A stretch of 64,000 nucleotides of DNA, taken from positions 42,586,001 through 42,650,000 of the forward strand of contig CP136891.1 of assembly GCA_034359265.1 (NCBI GenBank), in the 5' to 3' direction. The position numbers were made by a program, and so were the translations under genes. Below, one piece after another: positions 43,779-56,002 of the stretch. The first letter of the stretch is position 1; each line of letters opens with the position of its first letter. Under the pieces are notes generated by a model that searched no databases, had not been told where the DNA came from, and worked only from the letters and a program-made list of their open reading frames with translations. Source of the DNA: Canna indica (Eukaryota; Streptophyta; Magnoliopsida; Zingiberales; Cannaceae).

Positions 43779-46180
43779 TGTAAGACCCAATTTTTTTTTC
43801 CTAATATAAAAATCTATTTTGGTGCAGCGCGCCAGACCCGGGGTTAGTCGAGTCGAGCCTCAGAATCGTCTCGAGTAGAAGGTAAGACTCGACTAATGAT
43901 GTATGAAGTTAAATTGGTTTAATGGCTCTTTCCTTTTATGTATTTGTTCCTTAATTGAATTAAGATCGACTCGTGTTACGGATAGAGTCGGAACCCAAGT
44001 CGAACTCGGACTGAGTCGAGTCAGTGTTAAGTTGTAAGGGCAATTAAGGCATGTTAGATGAGGGAATAAAATCCCTCATCATAGCTGCCGTGCGACTCAT
44101 CTAGGAGCCGGACAAAGCAGCGCATAGGGAGAGGGGGAGAACGAGCAAGGAGGAGAGATCTTGGTCGATCCGGGGATCGTGTCATCGCCGAAAGATTCGA
44201 GATCACCAACGTCCGATCCTTCATCTTCCTCAAGCAAAGGTAAGTGGTTAACATGTTTTTGAAGGGAGGCGGGTGGCCGACCCTATGGATCTTGAAATCG
44301 GGTTTCTCCGCGAGTTGTTTTGCCGATCGATGCATTCTTTCGTATTAGAACTTAATCGATTTGTGTACCTATGAATTCATACTTTCTAATCATAATTTTC
44401 TTGCTTCTATATGGGCTTTTCAAGTCGAGAAAAATGGGGAAAGGTTATGCTGAAATTTTCCCCAATTTCCTCTCTCGTCATGCAACTTGTAGATCGCTTT
44501 ATGTTCGTTATATGTTAGATCTTTGTATTGATACTTGTGTTGTTGTCGCAACATGTTCACCTCCCTTAGAGGGCTCGGCCGAGTAGGATGTTACCTTGCT
44601 TGATTCGGCCGAGCAATGGAGAGGGGTGGAAAACTCGGGGCTGTCGGATCTATATGTTGGATTTCATGCTACGTCGTTTTGAATTCCTACTTACATGCTT
44701 AGTGTTAGGTTCAAATTATATTATATGATTGTTGTCGATCTTGAGAATTGATAGTAACTGTAGATCTATATTCTAACGATTATGGAACTGTTCTTGCTAA
44801 TGCATATATGGACATGATGGTTATGGTACATGTATCAAAGGAAAGGTTTCATTGAATATCAGATATCATGTTTAATTGTTACTATGTTTATTACATGTTC
44901 CTTATTGGTTTAATCCATGAAATGTTTCATTAATTGTTTAAATTATTTATTTTTGAATCATGTGGCTATACATAGTATGTGACGTGAAGTAATTCATCTA
45001 CAACTTATATGCTGTCCCGTTTTGTTATTGGGTACATTTTCAAGTTTATGACATGTATTTCACAATAGCAAGGATAGTATATGACGCTAGATGATTAACA
45101 TGAGAAATCTGAGGTGTGTGCTATTTATGGAAACTCAAAGGTAGACTAGTTAGGTTTTACACCTAAGAAATACTTAGCGAGCAATAGTGCACACATGTTT
45201 TGACCCAGAAATAAAGGGTTAAGCACGGGCGGACGCCCGGGATTTTAAACAAGGAAGCTCTAGGACATTTGCTTGTGTGATGTGTTTGTGGTGGTCTGTC
45301 GAGATGCCTGAGTAGTCGGAATGATGAATGCATTACTCGGCCAGTGATTGGGTCTTGAGATATCACCAGCGGGCTCGCTAGGTGTCAGACCCCAGTTAGG
45401 TGGGACTAGCTATCCCTACCCCAGACGGTGTCCGGAGACTAGTAGACCATCCATCCTAGTCGATGGCCCGGGATTTCATTACTTCATCTTGATATGGTGT
45501 GGCCCGAGCGGCCAGTGTGATTCTACCTTGTATGGTAGGGCCGGATATAGCCAGAATTCCTAGACCATAAGTAGGTCCTAAGGGCCGAATGCCAAGTGGC
45601 TTAATTAGGCCATTATGGCGGGTTTTGCTAATATATGGTCTGTACAGAATGACCCATGGGGTCTGTAGTCCTATCAAAAGTAACTTACCTCCGTGACTAT
45701 ATGCTATGCTATCTTATATGTTTATGCATGCCTATTTGAGGATTATGTGGAGGTTCAGAAAAACCGCTCACTGAGTCCCAAGTGGACTCACAAATTGTTT
45801 CTTTTTGTTTTGCAGAGCATGATCAGTGAGTTGAGACTTGTGAGTCATGGTGTAGTTGGAGGGCAGGCGGTGGTGCCAATCTCGTAGCAGCGTCCTTAGT
45901 CATGGTCTAGTTGTTGTGTTGTCGTTTTCCTACACTGACAGTTTTGTTTTTTAAAGCTTGTAATAAACTTTGAACTTGAGATATTCCAGTTTGTGATGAT
46001 GTTTGCTTTTCTTCTTTGGTTTTGAAAAATATATTTGTGAACTTTGAGAATTTAAATAAAATTTGCATTGTGGTTTCATTTATTCATTGTGTTCTGGTTT
46101 TCTCAATGGTCAGTGTAGGTAGCAGGCTACAAGGTAGTATGACCCTGGCCAGTCACACGACCCTCAGTTGGGGTGTGACA
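43779..46180 (+). repeat. 5' LTR of Gypsy-A
   Basis: It runs TGTAAGACCC to GGGGTGTGACA, 2402 bp. The transcription start region probably lies near TAAAATCCCTCATC at about 44067, where the GC-rich leader begins. It is about 96-98% identical by eye to the 3' LTR. Confidence 0.88.
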
Positions 46181-46183
46181 AAG

Positions 46184-46196
46184 TTGGTATCAGAGC
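46184..46196 (+). promoter_or_regulatory. Primer-binding site, initiator Met tRNA
   Basis: TTGGTATCAGAGC three bases after the 5' LTR of Gypsy-A. Confidence 0.9.
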
Positions 46197-46395
46197 ACTA
46201 GGTTAGGTCTTTAATATGACTAAGAGTTGGGTACCGTATGAGACATATGCTAGCGTGTCGACATGCGGTATAGTTATGCTATGAGATCGGGCAACCACGA
46301 CAGCACTCAGTGCACCATGCGGTTAGTAAATTTTAAAATCTTCAGTAAAAAATTTATTATGTGACAGGAAATTTTTCCTTTTATGTGAAAGTGCA

Positions 46396-47305
46396 ATGGA
46401 GGCTCCTAATGCTGCGCTGAGCGACAGTGGCAGTAACTCGACAGAACGTCGAGGCCGGGGACGAGGCCGAGGCCGGGCCCAGGGAAAAGATAGGGAGCAG
46501 TCTGAGGGTCAGGGGCAAGAGTCAGCAGTTGCTCAATTGCAGGCTCAGGTAACTCAACTAACTGAGGCGCTCCTTAGGGAGCAAGAACTGAGCAACAGAT
46601 GCAGCCGCAGCAGCAGCCACCGCCGCAACCAGTGCCCGTAGTCCTGGCGGTACTGGAGGTGGTCGAGACTATAGCACTCGTGGTCAAGACTCCAGGAGTC
46701 TCAACCTATGCGAACTTCGTCACACTGAAGCCACTAGAGTTCACCGGAACAGATCGGCAGGTGGAAGTGATTGAGTTTTTGGGAGATTGCTATGAATTAT
46801 GTATGGAGCTAGGGTGCTCATCGGAGGTAGCGGTTCGTATGGTCGAACTTCGGATGAGGGGACCGGCAAAGGTCTGGCTGCATACTTGGAGGGATCGCAG
46901 GGCCGCAGGCGCACCACCTCCCACGTGGGAGGAATCCAGGGCGGTTGTGGAGGAGTAGTACTTTCCAATGAGTGTTCGCGACAAGCGAGCCTGAGACTTC
47001 GAGATGTTGCGTCAGTCTGGAGGCATGTCAGTATTTGAATATGAGATGGAGTTCAACCTTCTTTCCAAGTATCATCCGACCCTTGTGGCATCTGAGACCG
47101 CCAGGGTCAAGAGGTTCATGGCAGGCCTGAGGCCACAGATCGGTAGGCTTATCCACTACACTGAGGATTCCACTCTGGCTCGGGTAGTGGATGAAGCCCT
47201 TCGGAAAGGAGCCTTGGTGCCGTTTGAAAGGAATGACGGGCAGCCAAGAAGAAATTTCGGCCGCAAGAATCTTGCAGTCGGCCTTGGCATTCTGAGGGGG
47301 CAGTG
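46396..47305 (+). pseudogene. Gag of Gypsy-A, frameshifted
   Basis: The protein starts MEAPNAALSDSGSNSTE with an Arg/Gly-rich stretch (RRGRGRGRGRA) and a Gln-rich coiled coil to about 46590. The frame then shifts. The capsid region continues FVTLKPLEFTGTDRQVEV, EFLGDCYELC and PAKVWLHTW to a TAG at 46956, and again (after stops) with MSVFEYEMEFNLLSKY, VKRFMAGLRPQI to 47305. These are the retrotrans_gag-type motifs of plant chromoviruses. At least one shift and two stops block a full-length protein. Confidence 0.8.
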
Positions 47306-47905
47306 ACCACTGCAGACCATCAGCAGAGCCGAGGACAGAATGGAAATCAGAGCCGTGGGGGCCTAGGGTCTGGATCAATGAAGCTGGCAGTGTCAGGAGG
47401 TGGTTCTAAGAGATCAGAGGTGCCGCAGTGTGGCAGTTGCAGTCAGAGGCACTGGGGGTACTACCTTGGTCACACGAACGCTTGCTATAGGTGCGGCCGA
47501 GTCGGGCACTTCCAGAAGGACTGTCCCAAGGGAATTGGTCAGAAGCTTGAGCAGTCTAAGGGAAAGAGACCTATGTCAGTGGGGTCAGTGGCTCAGAGAG
47601 GGCAGACGCAGAACAAGGGGTCGCAAACTAGTCATTCAGAGAGACCACCTGCGGGTAATGCAATCCTAGCCAATCCAATTTACCAAGGCTGTGAAGTGCT
47701 CGTCTGCGGCCATGTACTGAGTGCAGATTTGACACTCCTACCCACACTTGAACTCGATGTCATTCTTGGCATGGATTGGTTGGCAGAGCACTTTTCGTTG
47801 CTAGATTGTAGGGCTAAGACAATTATGTTCAGCAAGCCTGGGTTGCCGCAGTTCACCTTCCAAGGAGAGGGAGGAAGCAAGCCGATTGGGTCATCTCAGC
47901 CCTAA
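47303..47905 (+). pseudogene. Gag zinc knuckle and protease remnant of Gypsy-A
   Basis: A 200-codon open frame has a CCHC knuckle (CYRCGRVGHFQKDC, about residues 61-74), a basic linker, then the C-terminal half of the aspartic protease (CEVLVCGHVLSADL, LDVILGMDWLAEH). The part that should carry the catalytic Asp-Ser/Thr-Gly triad is absent: the sequence goes from GNAILANP directly to the C-terminal half. The protease should therefore be inactive even though this frame is open. Confidence 0.75.
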
Positions 47906-47958
47906 AGGCTCATAAGCTGCTTCGGGGTGGCTGTCAATCCTTCATCGCCTTCGTATCC

Positions 47959-49340
47959 GTGGCCGAGGGGGAAAGGGGTGAGACAAGAAATGTTAGTGGA
48001 ACCCTGCTGGTATGTGAATTCCCAATTGTGTTTCCTGAGGAATTGTTGGGATTGCCGCCCAGAAGGGAAGTTGATTTTTGCATTGATCTGCAGCCCGGGC
48101 TGAAGCCGATTTCCATCCCACCTTATAGGATGGCATCGGCCGAACTCAGGGAGTTAAAGGTGCAATTGCAAGAAATGCTAGACCTGGGTTTAATCTGGTC
48201 GGGCGTGTCACCCTAGGGTGCCTCGGTACTCTTTGTGAAGAAGGATGGGTCGACGCGCATGTGCATCGACTATAGGCAGCGAAACAAAGTGGTAGTCAAA
48301 AATCGTTACCCACTGCCGAGAATAGACGATTTGTTTGACCAGCTGCAGAGGGCACAATAGTTTTCCAATGTAGACTTAAGGTCCGAATACCATCAGCTGA
48401 GAATTCGGGACTGCGTTGTGCCTAAGGCGACCTTTAGGACACGCTATGGTCGCTACTAGTTCTTAGTGATGTCCTTGGTCTAACCAATGCACCTGCTGCC
48501 TTCATGGACCTAATGAACAGAGTATTTAAGGAGTACCTGGACAGCTTTGTGATCATCTTCATTGATGACATCTTGGTATACTCCAAGAGTGAAGAGGAGC
48601 ACTCCAAGCACCAGAGGATGGTCCTAGAAACCCTCAGAGAGCATCGATTGTTTGCAAAATTTTCCAAGTCTGATTTCTGGTTGAAAAGTGTAGGGTTCTT
48701 GGGCCATGTAGTGTCCAAGGAAGGGATATAGGTAGATCCTGCAAAGGTGGAGGTGGTGTAGGACTGGAGGCGGCCAACCAGCGTGACTGAGATCCGCAAT
48801 TTTCTTGGTTTGGCCGGGTACTATCGGAAGATCGTGGAGAACTTCTCCAGAATTACAACCCCTTTGTCTCGGTTGACTCAGAAAAGGTCAAATTCATTTG
48901 GGACGACAAGTGTGAGGCGAGCATTCAAAAGCTCAAGGAATGTTTGACATCTGCACCCGTGCTGGCTGTACCTTCCAATTCAGGAGGGTTTGTAGTCTGC
49001 TGTGATGCCTCTCAGGTTGGCTTAGGTTGCGTTCTGATGTAGTTTGGCAGAGTCATAGCCTATGCATCCTGCCAGCTGAAAGTTCATGAAAAGAACTATC
49101 CGACGCACGACCTAGAGCTAGTAGCAGTGGTTTTTGCACTGAAACTCTAGCGGAACTATCTGTATGGGGAGACTTGCAAGATCTATACGGATCACAAGAG
49201 CCTCTAGTGCATGCTTACCCAAAAGGAGCTGAACCTCAGGCAACGGAGGTGGCTGGACCTCCTAAAGGATTATGACTGCACCATTATGTATCATTCGGGG
49301 AAAGCAAATGTGGTGGCAGATGCGCTAAGCAGAAAATCCA
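47959..49340 (+). pseudogene. Reverse transcriptase and RNase H of Gypsy-A, broken
   Basis: RT blocks in order are [32 protein letters not shown], a shift near 48470, then FIDDILVYS with the catalytic Asp pair at about 48559-48585, [11 protein letters not shown], and a thumb with FLGLAGYYRK. RNase H follows ([29 protein letters not shown] to about 49340). Stops include TAG at 48214-48216, 48358-48360, 49147-49149 and 49207-49209. It cannot make a full polyprotein. Confidence 0.82.
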
Positions 49341-49589
49341 TGGGCAGATGGGGGTACAACCTTACCAGTGTTAGCTTTAGGTTCCTTGGTGGCACACCTG
49401 CGGGTACAATCCACACTGATGGACATGTTGCATTCCACGCAGGGGGAGGATGCCTTTCGTGCGTTGACCAAGGATCTAGTGCAAAGAGGCGATGCAGAGA
49501 ACAAATTCCGGTTTGACTCAGAGGGTGTACTGAGGTTCAAAGATAGAATCATGGGGCCAGATATAGCAGAGGTGCGCAGGCAAGGCCAG

Positions 49590-50935
49590 GAGCTGGGTCA
49601 TCGTTCCACTTATACGATGCATCCGGGACCACCAAGATGTACCGAGATTTAAGGCAACATTACTAGTGGAAGGGTATGAAAAGAGAGGTAGCAGTGTTTG
49701 TGTCCAAATGTCTGGTTTGCCAACAGGTGAAGGCCGAACACCTGAAGCCCGTGGGACTACTACAGGACCTCGAGGTGCCCAAGTGGAAGTGGGAGAAAAT
49801 CACCATTGACCTAGTGACTGGGTTGCCTAAGTCAAGAGGCGGCTTTGACTCCATTTGGGTGGTAGTGTATCGGTTAACCATGACCGTATACTTCATTCCA
49901 GTAAAAACTATCTTTTCTACGGAACAGTACTCCAGACAATTCCTGGACAGCATTGTGGCATACCATGGTACCCCTGTGATTATCATATTCGATCGCGGTA
50001 CCCAGTTCACAGCCCGATTTCGGCAATCCTTCCAGGAAGCCTTGGGTACCCAGGTGCGCTTCAGCACAGCTTTCCATCCGCAGACTGAAGGACAGTCAGA
50101 GAGGACCATCCAAACCTTGGAGGATATGCTAAGGGCATGCGTCCTAGATATGGCCGATGGCTGGGAGAAACACCTACCATTGATAGAGTTTGCCTACAAC
50201 AATAGCTATCACAGTAGCATTGGCATGGCTCCCTTCGAGGTCTTGTTTGGGCGGCGGTGTAGGTCTCCGGTGGGCTGGTTTGAGGCCGTGGAATCACTCA
50301 TGGTGGGTCCTGATCTGGTTGAGGAAGCGGTAGACAAGGTGAAAACCATAATGGAAATGTTGCTGGCGGCCCAGAGTCGACAGAAAATGTATGCCGACAA
50401 GAAGGCCAGAGAATTAGAAATAGTTGAGGGCGATTTAGTGTTCCTGAAGGTCTCCCCTATGAAAGGGGTGGTCCAGTTTGGGAAGAAGGGAAAGTTGAGC
50501 CCTAGGTTCATTGGGCCTTTACCTATTCTCAAGCGGAGGGGCGGGGTGGCTTATGAGTTGGCTTTTCCTCCTAGCCTAAGCAGAGTGCACTCGGTTTTTC
50601 ATGTATCCATGCTTCAGAGATATGTAAAAGAGGATTCACATGTGATCGAACCTTCTTCAATTGAGGTGGATTCGACTGTCTCATTCGAGGAAAGGCCAGT
50701 AGAGATCCTTGACCGCCAAGTTAGGAAGCTAAGATCCAAAGAAATCCCCCTGGTAAAAGTTAGATGGAAGCACCACTCCGGGCAAGCGGCCATTTGGGAG
50801 GTAGAGCAAGACATGAGAGAACGCTGCCCTTCCTTATTTGAAGAGTTGGTAAGTCCTTGTCATCAAATTAAATTTGAGGACGGATTTCCTAATATAAAAA
50901 TCTATTTTGGTGCAACGCGCCGGACCCGGGGTTAG
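49590..50935 (+). CDS. Integrase and chromodomain of Gypsy-A, open frame
   Basis: A 419-codon frame from 49676 to 50935 covers most of integrase. It has CLVCQQVKAEH (zinc-binding Cys pair), IDLVTGLPKS (first Asp), IIFDRGTQF (second Asp) and [12 protein letters not shown] (Glu), so the DDE triad is present. The C-terminal part has GPLPILKRRGGVAYELAFP, and the chromodomain RPVEILDRQVRKLRSKEIPL, VKVRWKHHSG and IWEVEQDM ends near residue 395, where other copies stop. The last 20 or so codons read through into rearranged LTR sequence. The His pair of the zinc domain lies upstream of 49676 in another frame. Chromodomains steer insertion toward heterochromatin. Confidence 0.82.
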
Positions 50936-53039
50936 TCGAGTCGAGCCTCGAAATCGTCTCGAGTAGAAGGTATGACTCGACTAATGATGTATGAAGTTAA
51001 ATTGGTTTAATGGCTCTTTCCTTTTATGTATTTGTACCTTAATTGAATTAAGATCGACTCATGTTACAGATAGAGTCGGAACCCAAGTTGAACTCGGACT
51101 GAGTCGAGTCAGTGTTAAGTTGCAAGGGCAATTAAGGCATGTTAGATGAGGGTATAAAATCCCTCATCATAGCTGCCGTGCGGCTCATCTAGGAGCCGCA
51201 CAAAGCAGCGCATAGGGAGAGGGGGAGAACAAGCAAGGAGGATAGATCTTGGTCGATCCGGGGATCGTGTCATCGCCGAAAGATTCGAGATCGCCAACGT
51301 CCGATCCTTCATCTTCCTCAAGCAAAGGTAAGTGGTTAACATGTTTTTGAAGGGAGGCGGGTGGCCGACCCTATGGATCTTGAAATCGGGTTTCTCCGCG
51401 AGTTGTTTTGCCGATCGATGCATTCTTTCGTATTAGAACTTAATCGATTTGTGTACCTGTGAATTCATACTTTCTAATCATAATTTTCTTGCTTCTATAT
51501 GGGCTTTTCAAGTCGAGAAAAAAGGGGAAAGGTTATGCTGAAATTTTCCCCAATTTCCTCTCTCGTCTTGCAACTTGTAGATCGCTTTATGTTCGTTATA
51601 TGTTAGATCTTTGTATTGATACTTGTGTTGTTGTCGCAACATGTTCACCTCCCTTAGAGGGCTCGGCCGAGTAGGATGTTACCTTGCTTGATTCGGCCGA
51701 GCAATGGAGAGGGGTGGAAAACTCGGGGCTGTCGGATCTATATGCTGGATTTCATGCTACGTCGTTTTGAATTCCTACTTACATGCTTAGTGTTAGGTTC
51801 AAATTATATTATATGATTGTTGTCGATCTTGAGAATTGATAGTAACTGTAGATCTATATTCTAACGATTATGGAACTGTTCTTGCTAATGCATATATGGA
51901 CATGATGGTTATGGTACATGTATCAAAGGAAAGGTTTCATTGAATATCAGATATCATGTTTAATTGTTACTATGTTTATTACATGTTCCTTATTGGTTTA
52001 ATCCATGAAATGTTTCATTAATTGTTTAAATTATTTATTTCTGAATCATGTGGCTATACATAGTATGTGACGTGAAGTAATTCATCTATAGCTTATATGC
52101 TGTCCCGTTTTGTTATTGGGTACATTTTCAAGTTTATGATATGTATTTCACATTAGCAAGGATTATATATGACGCTAGATGATTAACATGAAAAATCTGA
52201 GATGTGTGCTATTTATGGAAACTCAATGGCAGACTAGTTAGGTTTTACACCTAAGAAATAATTAGCGAGCAGTAGTAGTCGGAATAATTATGACATGTTT
52301 TGACCCAGAAATAAAGGACTGAGCACGGGTGGACGCCCGGGATTTTAAACAAGGAAGCTCTAGGACACTTGCTTGTGTGATGTGTTTGTGATGGTCTGCC
52401 GAGATGCCTGAGTAGTCGGAATGATGAATGCATTACTCGGCCAGTGATTGGGTCTTAAGATATCACCAGCGGGCCCGCTAGGTGTCAGACCCCAGTTAGG
52501 TGGGACTAGCTATCCCTACCCCAGACAGTGTCCGGAGACTAGTAGACCATCCTAGTCGATGGCCCGGGATTTCTTGACTTCATCTTGATTTGTTGTGGCC
52601 CGAGCGGCCAGTGTGATTCTACCTTGTATGGTAGGGCTGGATATAGCCAGAATTCCTAGACCATAAGTAGGCCCTAAGGGCCGAATGCCAAGTGGCTTAA
52701 TTCGGCCATTATGACGGGTTTTGCTAATATATGGTCTGTACAGAACGACCCATGGGGTCGGTAGTCCTATCAAAATTAACTTACCTCTTTGACTATATGC
52801 TATGCTGTCTTATATGTTTATGCATGCCTGTTTGAGGATTATGTGGAGGTTCAGAAAAACCGCTCACTGAGTCCCAAGTGGACTCTCGATTTGTTTCTTT
52901 TTGGTTTGCAGAGCATGATCAGTGAGTTGAGGCTTGTGAGTCATGGTGCAGCTGGAGGGCAGGCGGTGGTGCCAATCTCATAGTCGGCATGCTTTAGTCA
53001 TGGTCTTGTTGTTGTGTTGTCGTTTTCCTACACTGACAA
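50885..53039 (+). repeat. 3' LTR of Gypsy-A, both ends lost
   Basis: It matches 43798-45941 of the 5' LTR closely. The TGTAAGACCC start and the preceding purine tract are deleted, and the sequence switches at about 53039 (after CACTGACAA) to family-B LTR sequence. The last 240 bp or so of the LTR are missing. Confidence 0.85.
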
Positions 53040-55395
53040 TTGTCTTTTGGGGCCGCCAAGCAAGGCAACCACCGCCCTCAAGCCGTCAAGCTCTCTTCCT
53101 CCTTCCCCCTCTTCTTCCCCTCTCTTTGGAGGCCAAGCCGTCGCCTCCTTGAAGCATTGGAGCCACCGCCCCCTTTTGTTGGTTGGAGCCGAGTCGCCCC
53201 TTCTTGAGGAGCCAAGCCGCCACACCTTTGAGGCCTGATTCGGAGGCTACTGCTTGAAAGTTCTTCTGTAATTCGTTTTCCTAATCAAGGTGAGTGGTTT
53301 TACCCCTCCTTTCTCAGGTTTCTCTCGTGTCTTGAGCCGATTCGGGCGTTGTATTTGTTCTTGTGATTTTTCGCCGAATCGTAGGTTTTGATTGCCGAGT
53401 TCTTGTGTCGATTTGTGGGAGGAGGGCTTGAGACTTTCCCTTTGTGGCTCGGCTGCCCTAGGTTTACTCTAAGGGTGCTCGGCCAAAGTGGATGAAGGGG
53501 TGCCCTCGAGGTGTTCGATGAAATGCCTAAGTGAAGGTTTTCGTCTATCTTGATATCTATGCCTTGAATTGTTTATCAATTTAGATGCTTATAATGTTAA
53601 TGCATGCTTGAAAATAAATATGTGATTTTTTGGAAATTAATCATGTCTTTCAAAGATAGGATTTGATCTTGATGCCATGGGTGTTCTTGATATGAGTTCT
53701 TGATCACAAAGATTGGTTCTTGATTAAAGATAGTTGTAGTGCTTGTTAATCTTGTTTAATAAATATGGTTTTTGTGAGATTTATCTCAATGTTATAATTT
53801 TGATATGATGGTAAATTAAGGATTTAATTTCTGTGAATTTTTGGATTTATTTCCTTGTTATGCTGAAAACTCAGTTACGCTGAAAACTTCATGCTGAATT
53901 ATTGATTTAGGGCTGATTTTGAAATACTTGTTGTGGTGTGTATAGTTTACTGAACATAGTCGTGTAACCTATCATTCTGACTATAAAACATAGTCTGGAT
54001 CCATAGGACATACATTGGGAGTCAGATTCAACTCGAGTGCACCAGTTTGGGGCTCAACAGTAAACTTAAAATAAAACCCTAATCTTGGCAAATAGAAATT
54101 TTAATAGAATAATTAAAATTCAAGGGGCAGCATAATCTGTTAAGAGCCAACAAATTAAATATTATGCATGAAATAAAACCTCACGGGTTTATGACATTAT
54201 GGGTCTAGGAGTTGGGGTTGGGCATTGGATTGTTGAGACGCTTCCCAATAAAGATACCCCTAAGACACCGTAGGAGACACTTGTGTTAGGTCTTGTCATC
54301 GCCATATCTTATGAATGGCAGAGAGGCTCAGATAGGAGCCGGATTGTGGGCCTGGCCCAGAAGGTTGGACAATTAATTCCCAACATGTGGAACAAGTTCG
54401 GATGGGCAAATCTCGTCTGTTCCTGCGTATCTTGTGGAACAAGTTCGGACGGGCAAATCCCGATTGTTCCCAAGATTCTATATTTAAGGGAATAAGTTCG
54501 GATGGGCGAATCTCGATTATTCTTGCGTTATCTTTAAGGGACAAGTTCGAACGGGCGAATCCTGATTGTTCTTGCATTTCTCGTGGAGTAAGTTCGGACA
54601 GGCAAATCCCGATTGCTCCCGAGTGTCATTTAAGGAATAAGTTCGAATGAGCGAATCCTGATTATTCATGCATTTTGTCTAGGGTTCTATTTCAGGATAA
54701 GTTCGGATGGGCCAATCCCGATTATCCTCATAACCCTTGAGTGAGATATGTGTGCCTTAGGGCACAGGTAGGCTGAGGCCTATTGCATTTCACTACTTAG
54801 TGGAGTGGTTTGCCTTTGGGCATGGGTTGGCCAGTTGGCCTGTTGCTTAGCTTTACCGCTTGATGCATTACCCCTGTATGTGGTTGTGGCATTATTTATT
54901 CTGTTGTCTGCATGGTTGATTTTTTTGATTGGGGTTGGTAGAATCGCTCACTGAGTTCTTTGAACTTACCCGTTGTCGTTTGTTTTATTTTGTAGAGCCT
55001 GACCGGTAAGGTGGGCTGAAGTACTTGGCGCGGCTGGAAGGATAGATGAGCCACATTGATCTCATATCAGTCCTAGTTAGGGGTCATAGTCGAGTTTTTG
55101 GTAATTTGTCATGCACCTTTATTTTGGTGTTTTGGAGTTGTAGTCCCTTGGGGATATTCATATATTTTATTACAGATTTCACTTGTAAATGAACTTTGAT
55201 TTATTGTTTTTGCACTTTACTATTTTGTTAAACTTACTTCTATGAAATCTGATTTGGTTTTCCATTTAAAATGAAACTCTTTTCATTCTTTCTGCTATGT
55301 TTTATTGTTATGAGTTGGTATGTGCATGTGTTAGGCTGTGGGGTATAGGCACGAGTACCCTGGTCGGTCACTTGACCCTGAGTTGGGGCGTGACA
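53040..55395 (+). repeat. Family-B LTR (B2), 5' part missing
   Basis: It begins mid-LTR at the GC-rich leader ('gccgccaag'), then follows B1 through the phrases at 53820-54480, the AAGTTCGGA array (54385-54730) and the end GGGGCGTGACA at 55395. No primer-binding site follows. The 5' end is fused to the truncated 3' LTR of Gypsy-A. Confidence 0.75.
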
Positions 55396-55559
55396 TCGTC
55401 ATATAGTTTAAATATCTATGGTGCAGTTTGGAAAGGGCAGCCCTAGGGATCCTAGGGGGCCAGTTGATAGAGTTCTGCATAAGGGATCTATAGGGGTTGG
55501 CTGATGGTAAATTACTCCTATAGCTGAAATTTTGGATTGATTAGAGGATCTTTCCCCTA

Positions 55560-55887
55560 GATTTCAGAAAATATAAATTATGGTTGTAGAACGACCTTAT
55601 GGTTAAGGTCCATGATAATGTGCGACCAGAGTTGAGCAGGACCCAGAGCAATTTGGCTCTGAGGGATGTTTTGGGTGTGGACAGGTTGGACACTTCAGGA
55701 AGGATTGTCGTGGCAGAGGTAGTCAGTAGCTTGATCATACCAGAGGGAAGGCACCGATGTCAATAGGTTCTGTAGCTCAATGGGGTCAGACTCAGGGCGG
55801 AGGCCAGCGAGCCGCTGGTTCAGAGAGACCCACTGCACGGGTATTTGTATTGAACTGAGAGGGCGCTGAGGCGTCCAAGGCAGTAGT
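55560..55887 (+). pseudogene. Gypsy gag zinc-knuckle fragment
   Basis: The frame around 55662-55710 reads CFGCGQVGHFRKDC, a CCHC knuckle, followed by GKAPMSIGSVAQWGQTQ and SERPTA, the same linker as in Gypsy-A (47560-47660). Stops occur on both sides. It ends at about 55887, where an inverted copia-like LTR piece begins. It is the remnant of another gypsy element, possibly the one that owned LTR B2. Confidence 0.7.
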
Positions 55888-56002
55888 GACATCGAGCGCT
55901 AACCGATATGGAACCTGAAAGATTTCTCAATGAAATATTAGTTCCATGTTTGTTATCATCAAAACCGAGATTAAGACGAAGGTTGAAAACCTTAAGTCAA
56001 CA
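55888..56002 (-). repeat. Inverted fragment of the copia-like LTR
   Basis: Read on the minus strand from 56002: TGTTGACTTAAGG, then 'ttcaacctt', 'cttaatctcggttttgatga' and 'tatcggttagcgctcgatgtc'. This matches the first 115 bp of the LTR at 4152. The rest of the LTR is absent. Confidence 0.8.

Larger units (their letters stand above)
43779..53039 (+). mobile_element. Gypsy-A: degenerate Tekay-like chromovirus
   Basis: Order is LTR, initiator-Met primer site, gag with CCHC knuckle, protease remnant, RT, RNase H, integrase, chromodomain, LTR: a Ty3/gypsy chromovirus. The Met primer and long LTRs suggest the Tekay/Del clade. The 5' LTR is complete. The 3' LTR lacks its first bases and last 240 bp or so. 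The gag and RT frames contain shifts and stops, while integrase is open. The left target flank would be ACCTG (43774-43778); the right flank is lost. Confidence 0.88.

Noticed and set aside
44371..51674. A pair of identical small proteins (44371-44586 and 51459-51674)
   Set aside because: They are the same position in the two LTRs of Gypsy-A and have no domain.
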